DNA of 64,000 bases from Burkholderia sp. E7m39. Its GTDB lineage: Bacteria > Pseudomonadota > Gammaproteobacteria > Burkholderiales > Burkholderiaceae. Shown in pieces: positions 57,594 through 64,000 of the stretch (its first letter is position 1; each line of letters opens with the position of its first letter). The position numbers and the translations under genes are program-made. The stretch covers positions 1 to 64,000 of the forward strand of contig BBSL01000229.1 of assembly GCA_001319865.1 (NCBI GenBank), in the 5' to 3' direction. The notes beneath the pieces are model-generated. The model was not told the origin of the DNA, made no database searches, and worked only from the letters and a program-made list of their open reading frames with translations.

Positions 57594-60299
57594 ATGGCAT
57601 TCCAACCTCCGAAGCTACTTTCCGATGAACCGGCGGGCACCGATTCGTTCGGCGCGCACAAGCGGATCGCCGATGCCCTCGCCACCTTGATCACGTCGTC
57701 AGAGGGCGGCAAGAGCATTCGTCTTGACGGCGCTTGGGGAGCGGGCAAATCAACCGTTGTCGAGATGCTTCGTGAGCAGCTTACGGCGCACTGTGTAACG
57801 CCGGACGGGGAGCCGCCTGGGTTCTCAATGTTTCTGTACGACGCTTGGGTTCATTCGGGAGACGGACTGAGACGCGCTTTTTTCGAGGGGCTGGTCAAGA
57901 ACACGAAAAATTCTGGCTGGATAGCTGCGAAGTCAAAACGGGCTACGTCGTGGCGGAAAAAGTTGCTGGAGATGGCCGGCAAGCGCAAGCTCACCAAAAA
58001 GCGGACCAAGCCGGATATGGGTCGGCGTGCGCGCTTTGCGATAACACTCAGTGTGACCGCTGCACTGGTATCGCCGGCGGTTTTTAAGATCTTATCCATG
58101 TTGGTGGGAGACCTGCCGGTCGAGCAACTTGCGGGATTGACACTCGTTACTACAAGCCTCGTATTCATGGCGCTGTGGAGAATTAGTCCTTCCGACCTGC
58201 GCGTTTTGATGACCCGCGCGGCGCTGGAGGAGGTCACCGACACGACGGCTGACCCAAATCCGTCGTCACTAGAATTTCAAAAAGTGTTCAACAAGCTGAT
58301 GACGCAGGTGTTGACGTCAGAACGACGGCTCCTCATCGTCATCGACAACCTGGACCGCATCGACTTCGACGAAGCAAAACAGATTTGGACTTTGTTGCGC
58401 TCCTTCCTGGACAATCCGGCCTTTCGCGATAAGGCTTGGTTCAGACAACTATGGCTACTTGTTCCTATTGCTGACGAAAGTCATCTGTTGGGCCTCGAGG
58501 GCGGCCAAATGGCTGATACGAAGCAAAAAGCGTCACCCGGCAACATGATGGAGAAGATTTTTCAGGTACGGATGTCACTTCCGCTTCCGATGCTTCGTTC
58601 CTGGAAAGATTTTCTTGTGGAGAAGTTGAGCACGACCTTTGGCCCCGATCACCCAGAACGCTATGAACTCATCGCTCGTATCCTGCACGCCGTATCGACG
58701 GATGCAACGCCCACTCCACGCGAACTTGTCGTTTTCATCAACGAACTCATTGCGCTTCACATCGAACGTCAGGGTGACATGCCCTTGCCTACGCTTGCTG
58801 CTTACATTCTTTCTCGGGGGGAGACGAGGGCGAGGGATTATCAGATTCCTTTGAATGTGCAGCAAGTCTATTCAACGCCGACTCTCGACCAGGATTTTGC
58901 AACGCTCTATCTCCATGCGGACAAATCGCAGGACGCACTTTACCTGCTATTAATGCCAGATTTGGAGCGAGCACTGGAAAAAGGGGACCCAAAGGAGCTC
59001 AAGGACGTGCTCGCGAGGAGTTTGGCTGCGCTTGACATACTGGATCAGTGGCTGAGCAGCAGCTTCTCAAGGATGAGTCAGTCGGCTGCTAACCCACCAG
59101 CAGAACAGGCACTTTTCCTTGCGTACTTGCGGGCGCTGACACTGTTCATTGATGAAAGCCAGCACCAACCTCGCTTTACAGCGTTGCTCAACCATATTCG
59201 GCAAGATATCGACCGGGTAGTCCATCTAACGCCTTCGCTTGATATGAGCAATCCGAACATAGCGGTGGGCGTCGATGCATATCTGAAGTTGTCTGGTAAC
59301 GAGACGTTCGCGATTGATAGAGTAATGTATCTGCTGCGCACGATTCGCGGATATGAAGAGCCGAGCGAGCCAGGTGTCATGGAAGGCCGCTGGTCCATAT
59401 GGTCGAATTCCCTTCTTGAACTGCTGAGTATTGAGAAGGTGCGGCATGCTGCCACGCTGTCTGGGACCAGCCGGATTCGGTTGACGCTCACGAACGAACG
59501 GTGGGCAGCACTTTGCGAGCTCGCGGAGAAAACTCCCGAGTGGAGGTTTGTTCTCGACGTGCTCGAACTTGAACAGAAAGACGCGGGCCTTGTCGACTGG
59601 CTAACGCAAGAGCTGATTCCAATGAACTCTGATAGCAGAGCCGAAACCGTTTTGCGTCAGGGACTTCATTCGCGCGGGAAGGATTTTTACCGGACGGTGG
59701 CCGATGGGGCCATGAGTGTGCTGCATTCACGGTCAGATATTCCCGTGGGTGCGATCCTGGACTGTCTGACCTGCTTGGTAGCGGCATCAAACGACGAGGC
59801 GAGACCGTTCATCAAAACAATTGCCGACAACGGGAAACTCATATCGTGGGTGCGTACGAGTCCGAGCATGCCTACATTCGGGATGAATGAACCCTTTGCG
59901 CGCGTTGCGACGCTCTACTTGTGGGCGAAGAACGGGCTAACGAAGGAGAAATCATCCACCGAACTTACGGTGTTCGAGTCGACAGTGAGACGTCTCCTGA
60001 CGGACGATATCCAAGGAAACACGGAGTCGTTAATGGCTGCCGTTTGCAAGCAGATTTCGCTGACAAAGGCATATGACGTCGTTCCTATAATCGCGGACTG
60101 CACAATTGAAAACATAAAGACGCTCGGTGTGCTGTTGAAGCTTCTCTGCGACGATGATGGATTCAGAGATGCAGTGCATAACGAGCTGAGCAGGGAAGCA
60201 GACGTTGAACCACGAAGAATTCTGACAGGCTCACGGGTCGATGTGGTTCGCACGCTGCTTGAGGGAATATTCGCTCAAGCAGTTTTGGAGGCAGCTTGA
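57594..60299 (+). CDS. KAP-family P-loop NTPase with membrane segments
   Basis: A 901-residue KAP NTPase. Walker A is GAWGAGKST (46-54) and Walker B LLIVIDNLDR (246-255). Two hydrophobic helices at about 147-170 and 177-196 are inserted between them, as is typical of KAP proteins, and anchor the protein at the membrane. The long C-terminal half (from about 430) is helical with no known domain. KAP ATPases such as PifA block phage development through abortive infection. Its place in this cargo, near Gabija, supports an anti-phage role, which is inferred. Confidence 0.8.
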   Translation: MAFQPPKLLSDEPAGTDSFGAHKRIADALATLITSSEGGKSIRLDGAWGAGKSTVVEMLREQLTAHCVTPDGEPPGFSMFLYDAWVHSGDGLRRAFFEGLVKNTKNSGWIAAKSKRATSWRKKLLEMAGKRKLTKKRTKPDMGRRARFAITLSVTAALVSPAVFKILSMLVGDLPVEQLAGLTLVTTSLVFMALWRISPSDLRVLMTRAALEEVTDTTADPNPSSLEFQKVFNKLMTQVLTSERRLLIVIDNLDRIDFDEAKQIWTLLRSFLDNPAFRDKAWFRQLWLLVPIADESHLLGLEGGQMADTKQKASPGNMMEKIFQVRMSLPLPMLRSWKDFLVEKLSTTFGPDHPERYELIARILHAVSTDATPTPRELVVFINELIALHIERQGDMPLPTLAAYILSRGETRARDYQIPLNVQQVYSTPTLDQDFATLYLHADKSQDALYLLLMPDLERALEKGDPKELKDVLARSLAALDILDQWLSSSFSRMSQSAANPPAEQALFLAYLRALTLFIDESQHQPRFTALLNHIRQDIDRVVHLTPSLDMSNPNIAVGVDAYLKLSGNETFAIDRVMYLLRTIRGYEEPSEPGVMEGRWSIWSNSLLELLSIEKVRHAATLSGTSRIRLTLTNERWAALCELAEKTPEWRFVLDVLELEQKDAGLVDWLTQELIPMNSDSRAETVLRQGLHSRGKDFYRTVADGAMSVLHSRSDIPVGAILDCLTCLVAASNDEARPFIKTIADNGKLISWVRTSPSMPTFGMNEPFARVATLYLWAKNGLTKEKSSTELTVFESTVRRLLTDDIQGNTESLMAAVCKQISLTKAYDVVPIIADCTIENIKTLGVLLKLLCDDDGFRDAVHNELSREADVEPRRILTGSRVDVVRTLLEGIFAQAVLEAA

Positions 60300-60449
60300 G
60301 GAGCCCGGTTGATTAGCGCTTTGGCAGCGAGTTGCTGGTCCACATCAGAGACCACTTTGGCGTAGAAGTGAGATTCCTCGGATGTGAGGCGCAACCGAGT
60401 CGAAACGGTAATCGACCGAAGACCTGCTGGCAAAGCCGACGGCTCACAG

Positions 60450-61475
60450 TTACTTTTCGTGTCTACTGGTCGTCAGGAAATCAATGATTCGATCCCAACG
60501 TCCATCTGCTTTCATTCGATAGAAAAGCTTGGCACATGCGACGTATCCAGCCTGAAGGTCACGGAGTTCTGCCCAGCTGCAGCCGGTTCCCATCTTAAAA
60601 ACGATACCGTCAATGACCTTGCGCGGATCGTCTTTCAATTCAGCGCCTCCCCATTTTTGCAGACGCCATTGAAAAGCGATGTCCTCAACCGTTTGCCATT
60701 CACTGTCCGTCAGATTCCACTTGGCACCAATTGGGCGCAACCTGAAATCACCAACGCGACGCGACTTGATGTAGCGCGTTCGTCCGTGGTCTAAGTTGTA
60801 CGTTTTCCGGACATTCAACGCCCAATCGTACGGCCGCTCGAGAGGTGTCATCTGAAACGCGTAGACACTGCGAGCAAATAACAGTCCATCGACAATCTTA
60901 CCGTGCGCGGATATCTGGACGTCAGCTTTCGGTAGGTCGATGGCAATGCGACCTGCGCAAGCATGGCGATAGACGCTGTTCCAAGTATGACGTGCGGAAG
61001 GGTAAGCATAGAACCATGGAAGCGTGTTGATTAAAAAATCCTGAAACGCGGGTTTTCCGCTTGCCACTGGGGACCGTAATGCTATTGCGAATTCACCTGA
61101 GCCAAATACGGGCGAACATAGGTGATCCAGGCCATCTGGGCGATAGGTAAAGTCCGCAAGTGCGGACGGCGCACGCAATAGCGTACGCTGAAGTTCCCAC
61201 GCTGGGATGACAATATCGAGGCCTCGATTCGGTACAGAAAAAACCTCGTGACTGTCTGTGACGCCGGACTGGATGCCGAACGTCTTTGCATAATCCCGCG
61301 CCGAAGCGCGGTTCCATTCTGAGAAAGAAGTGTTCAGCCTAACCGTCGTGTACAGCCCGGATCCCAGCCTGGATCCTCCCATTCGTTCTGGGTCTAACAG
61401 AGAGACGCTACCGGTATCAGTTATGCCGACAGCCTTAAGTTGACTACCGACTCGCTCAAACCTGTCCAGCCACAT
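60450..61475 (-). CDS. TnsE-like protein fused to a DUF4096-type C-terminal domain
   Basis: A 341-residue protein starting MWLDRFERVGSQLKAVGITD. Residues about 80-215 resemble TnsE of Tn7: VIPAWELQRTLLRAPSALAD matches the IPQLELARSLFL-type motif, and NTLPWFYAYPSARHTWNSVY matches a later W-F...S-Y segment. The last 85 residues (NLTDSEWQTVEDIAFQWRLQ, DDPRKVIDGIVFKMGTGCSW, FYRMKADGRWDRIIDF) resemble DUF4096, the N-terminal part of IS5-type transposases. It sits where Tn7 has tnsE. The TnsE match rests on remembered sequence, not a search. Confidence 0.5.
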   Translation of the reverse strand: MWLDRFERVGSQLKAVGITDTGSVSLLDPERMGGSRLGSGLYTTVRLNTSFSEWNRASARDYAKTFGIQSGVTDSHEVFSVPNRGLDIVIPAWELQRTLLRAPSALADFTYRPDGLDHLCSPVFGSGEFAIALRSPVASGKPAFQDFLINTLPWFYAYPSARHTWNSVYRHACAGRIAIDLPKADVQISAHGKIVDGLLFARSVYAFQMTPLERPYDWALNVRKTYNLDHGRTRYIKSRRVGDFRLRPIGAKWNLTDSEWQTVEDIAFQWRLQKWGGAELKDDPRKVIDGIVFKMGTGCSWAELRDLQAGYVACAKLFYRMKADGRWDRIIDFLTTSRHEK

Positions 61476-61640
61476 AACTCGTCTCCTGAGATTTGTTCAG
61501 AAGACGTATAGCGAGTATTTTTAGCCCGAACATGATTTGCAAAGCTCAAGCGACTGTGAAGGATGGTTCAAAACAATGTTGCGGTATCTTGTACGCCTCA
61601 AGCGACGCCGCCATGCGTGGCGATGAGTGAGCTTGCTGCT

Positions 61641-62501
61641 TCACATGGTCGAACGTTTAAGGTCGTGGAGCGTGACGCCTTCGATGTTTTTCCAATCGAG
61701 CCATCCGTTGCATGTGGTTCCGCAGACGACCGCTGACGCGCCGCTTGGAGATGTGAACAGCACATCTTCGTTAAACACGAGCGTTCCATCCCGCACTGCA
61801 ATTTTTCCTTGCTGGAGAAGGCCTTCGCGAAGCCGCGAAAACGAATGCGAGTGAAATGTACGTCCGATTTCCGCTTTCCCGATGGAATCCTTAAACACGA
61901 CGAACCCCTCATCGGTGTAGCAGCCGCGAGCAGACGAGCCGGAGCGTTTGCAGTAGAGAATGTTATCCTGAGACTCTGTGGTAGAAGGTTTCGCCACTGG
62001 TTCGAAGACCGGATAACCGAGTGAGGTGACCAGTGTTCGTGCGGATTCGAAGATTTCCATGCAGTCTGCGGCGAGCGGTAGCGGAGTATGTGATTTTGTC
62101 CCTTCATTACAGTTTTCTGTCGTATATCGCCCGGCCTTCTTGGCTTCCTGGATAAACATGTTTTCGAGAAAAAGGACGTGCGTGGAGGTAAGGCTTTCCG
62201 TCTTTGTCGTGATGACAAGGACCCGTTGCCAGAAATCTTTTTCTTTGTTGTGCGCCAGAAGCCTCTTGCGCATATCTCCGCTCTGGCCGATGTATACCTG
62301 ACTACCCGAGCCGTCTTCACCTTCTCCTATCAGAAAATAGAGGCATAGTTGCTCGCTTTCGCGCATGTTCAGGAAGTCCATCAACCGGCTACGCGGAACA
62401 TCAACGGCCTGCACAATGCGAGTAGTGATTTCGGCAACGCGAATACCACGCGGGTTGCCGCTCGGAAGGAAAATCTGAATCGTTTGGGGGCGGTAAGTCA
62501 T
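61641..62501 (-). CDS. GIY-YIG nuclease-like protein with DUF4357 domain
   Basis: A 286-residue protein starting MTYRPQTIQIFLPSGNPRGI. A GIY-YIG fold at about 50-130 shows LYFLIGEGEDGSGSQVYIGQ followed by SGDMRKRLLAHNKEKDFW, with the Tyr-Ile-Gly and Arg in place, and the metal-binding Glu probably in VLFLENMFI. A C-terminal DUF4357 domain shows VLFTSPSGASAVVCGTTCNG and WLDWKNIEGVTLHDL. Such two-domain proteins are common in mobile islands. Here it is between tniQ and the TnsE-like gene, an unusual place in a Tn7-type operon. Confidence 0.75.
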   Translation of the reverse strand: MTYRPQTIQIFLPSGNPRGIRVAEITTRIVQAVDVPRSRLMDFLNMRESEQLCLYFLIGEGEDGSGSQVYIGQSGDMRKRLLAHNKEKDFWQRVLVITTKTESLTSTHVLFLENMFIQEAKKAGRYTTENCNEGTKSHTPLPLAADCMEIFESARTLVTSLGYPVFEPVAKPSTTESQDNILYCKRSGSSARGCYTDEGFVVFKDSIGKAEIGRTFHSHSFSRLREGLLQQGKIAVRDGTLVFNEDVLFTSPSGASAVVCGTTCNGWLDWKNIEGVTLHDLKRSTM

Positions 62502-62670
62502 CGGAGTTCTCAGGTGACCGCAGATGCCACAACTCCTCATATGGCGTTGAAGCTGATCCGCATCGTTCACATGAGTAGGAACCGATTTTATTCCAGTCGG
62601 TGAATTCCATTCATGCAAGACCAAGGGTCGCAGAGGGGCCGGCGTTTGGGGGGGCGAATGTGGACCTCAC

Positions 62671-63582
62671 CTAAGCGTTGCTTGCTGGCATCTTTTGCAC
62701 GGCTAGAAGATGGTCAAGAAAGATGTTCAACAGAATATGCTTGTGCGCGGTAAAGCCGAAGGCCGGCGATAGCAAGAGGGCGTTGCGTGCGCGGCTATGA
62801 ATGAGAGTATGGCCCCGCGTCCAGACAAAATTTGTACCAGTAAGATACGCATCGCCATAAAAGGACTTCAGTGCTGCATAGACGGGGTGGTCAGCCCTTC
62901 TTGGGTGGCGCGGATCGCCTCCAAACAGTTCAAGCAATTGTTGATACCTTTCGATCAACGCTTCGACGCTACATCGTCGGCCCTCAAGTAACTCTTCCGA
63001 AGCAACTGCGATTTCGCGGAGCAGACCACGGTTTGACTGAAGTTTGACAGCGTTGCCGGGAGTGTCGGACGGCAAAAAGTCGCAGTTTTGGGACCCTAGT
63101 TTCCCGATCGGGATAGCGGTCGTTAACAACGGCAGGTCATGCACGGTGCATATAAAAACACCGGGAAGTACATGTTTGCGATGCCAGTATGCTTCTCCGA
63201 ATTGCTGGATGTCCTCTGTGACGCACCTCGTGCAAAAGCGCATATGCAATCGATTCCGCTTCGACCCGCCAAGAAAATTGAAGTGAGCACGGCCAAGCGA
63301 CGGATCTTCGACAATAAGTTCGAATGTTGCAGCTGTTCTTTCCGATGAAAAATGCGCCGTCACATATGGGAAGAATGTGTGACGACGCATGAGATCATTG
63401 GATGGGATTTTCGTCAGTCTCGACGTATAAATGACGGAGAACGGGAGCGCGAAGCTAGCTCCTCGGAGGTCTGCGTGAAGCATCTCGCGCAACAGGCGAG
63501 TCATAGGATATCCAAGATGTCGCGCCGCCCGAATGAGCAAACTTAACGTCGGTTCATCCGGATAGGGGCGCGGGAAATACAT
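62671..63582 (-). CDS. tniQ: TniQ/TnsD-family transposon target-site selection protein
   Basis: A 303-residue TniQ-domain protein starting MYFPRPYPDEPTLSLLIRAA. The N-terminal helical TniQ part leads to the zinc motif MRFCTRCVTEDIQQFGEAYW, followed by HRKHVLPGVFICTVHDLPL (CxxC and CxxH). TniQ proteins bind the target DNA or a guide complex and recruit TnsC. The length is that of short TniQ rather than full TnsD. It follows the upstream gene by two bases, in the order expected of Tn7-like transposition genes. Confidence 0.8.
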   Translation of the reverse strand: MYFPRPYPDEPTLSLLIRAARHLGYPMTRLLREMLHADLRGASFALPFSVIYTSRLTKIPSNDLMRRHTFFPYVTAHFSSERTAATFELIVEDPSLGRAHFNFLGGSKRNRLHMRFCTRCVTEDIQQFGEAYWHRKHVLPGVFICTVHDLPLLTTAIPIGKLGSQNCDFLPSDTPGNAVKLQSNRGLLREIAVASEELLEGRRCSVEALIERYQQLLELFGGDPRHPRRADHPVYAALKSFYGDAYLTGTNFVWTRGHTLIHSRARNALLLSPAFGFTAHKHILLNIFLDHLLAVQKMPASNA

Positions 63583-63584
63583 AG

Positions 63585-64000
63585 CTAGTCCAGCTCCAGG
63601 AGCGCATCCAAGTCACAGAGGGCTCCCATCGAGGCAAGTTGTGTGAACACGGTGGTCCCGCTTTCGCCTGCCGCACTAATCGCATTCCGGTAGTCATCCG
63701 GAGAAAGGATGGTTGCTTTTTTCCCGCTGTCCTTCGTTTTGGTCCTCTTTGCAGTTTTTGGCGGTTTGACCTTTTCGATGGCTGCTTGGGCCCCGTCAAG
63801 CAGATTCTTGACTTTGCTTTCCTCCTCGACAGAAGAAGCAATTTCCTGTGCCAGTTCGGCTTCGATGCCCATTGCTGTTAGTGTTGCTGCGACCGTCGGC
63901 ACGAATTTCTGATGACCGGGTCGCACCGCCCCCTTTCTGCTACGGACACCCTCATACCGATTCAGCGCGTTGTCGCGCAGCTGGTCAAAGGAGAGTGGAG
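63585..64000 (-). CDS. C-terminal fragment, possibly the TnsC transposition ATPase
   Basis: The frame is open to the right edge; 138 residues are visible. It reads FDQLRDNALNRYEGVRSRKG, then GHQKFVPTVAATLTAMGIEA and a Lys-rich stretch (KVKPPKTAKRTKTKDSGKKA), ending CDLDALLELD. No AAA motif is in the window. Its place two bases before tniQ, where TnsC is expected, and its charged helical tail suggest the C-terminus of TnsC, but TnsB or an unrelated protein cannot be excluded. Confidence 0.45.
   Translation of the reverse strand, partial: PLSFDQLRDNALNRYEGVRSRKGAVRPGHQKFVPTVAATLTAMGIEAELAQEIASSVEEESKVKNLLDGAQAAIEKVKPPKTAKRTKTKDSGKKATILSPDDYRNAISAAGESGTTVFTQLASMGALCDLDALLELD

Larger units (their letters stand above)
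43322..64000. mobile_element. Probable Tn7-like transposon (left end and cargo; right end beyond the window)
   Basis: The element is inferred from two signals. At the left, three GACAAA-headed direct repeats resemble the spaced TnsB sites of Tn7-L. At the right, genes transcribed leftward follow the Tn7 order: possible TnsC C-terminus, TniQ/TnsD, a GIY-YIG protein and a TnsE-like protein. TnsA and TnsB would lie beyond position 64000. Between them is lower-GC cargo rich in defence and unknown genes (three-gene paralogue operon, Gabija, KAP NTPase, HU-like protein, relics). The left boundary is approximate; a terminal TG at 43322 is my best guess. Confidence 0.5.

Overview
The window looks like a chromosomal segment of a Burkholderiaceae bacterium (Paraburkholderia/Caballeronia-like). 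This is inferred from the high GC content, the mix of protein families and the dense catabolic operons under LysR and MocR regulators. No rRNA, tRNA or CRISPR array was seen. About the first 43 kb is ordinary metabolic chromosome. The last 21 kb is a lower-GC accessory region that I read as most of a Tn7-like transposon.

Region 1 (1-9.5 kb, +): the end of a ureohydrolase, an AruI-type 2-oxo acid decarboxylase, an aldehyde dehydrogenase and a four-gene ABC importer of the spermidine/putrescine type. The three enzymes match the lower part of the arginine transaminase pathway (2-ketoarginine to 4-guanidinobutyraldehyde to 4-guanidinobutyrate to GABA plus urea). An orphan GltL-type ATPase follows. 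Region 2 (9.8-16.5 kb): a DUF4396 membrane protein, a Cys-rich four-helix copper protein, a divergent CitMHS transporter/AtuA operon with its LysR regulator, and small proteins. Region 3 (16.7-25.9 kb): a UvrA paralogue, glutathione-independent formaldehyde dehydrogenase, an AraC-type pseudogene, a cysteine-free DksA-like protein, a tiny DUF2474-like membrane protein, a LysR regulator and a MocR regulator. Region 4 (26-34.9 kb, -): a bestrophin-like channel, a cyanide-insensitive type cytochrome bd oxidase (cydAB/cioAB), a YdeP-type molybdopterin oxidoreductase and a ClpK-like disaggregase. Together these look like a respiratory and stress block. Region 5 (35.5-43 kb): a six-gene operon (AroQ, AroE-like, CoA-transferase, MaoC, VOC, ketopantoate-reductase-like) with a divergent LysR, then a cyclic-nucleotide-binding/thioredoxin-reductase-like fusion. 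An eight-copy 8-bp tandem repeat sits on the aroQ stop codon.

Region 6 (about 43.3 kb to beyond the right edge): three directly repeated GACAAA-headed elements over about 145 bp at 43.33-43.47 kb resemble the spaced TnsB-binding sites of a Tn7 left end. At the other side lie, reading leftward, the C-terminus of a possible TnsC, TniQ/TnsD, a GIY-YIG/DUF4357 protein, and a protein whose N-terminal part resembles TnsE and whose C-terminal part resembles DUF4096. This matches the Tn7 order C-D-E. The cargo includes an undescribed three-gene operon with two paralogous outer genes, a protein with two degenerate HTH-like repeats, a complete Gabija pair (GajA/GajB), an HU-like protein with a Lys/Ala tail, a KAP P-loop NTPase and two frameshifted genes. 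The defence content fits a mobile defence island.
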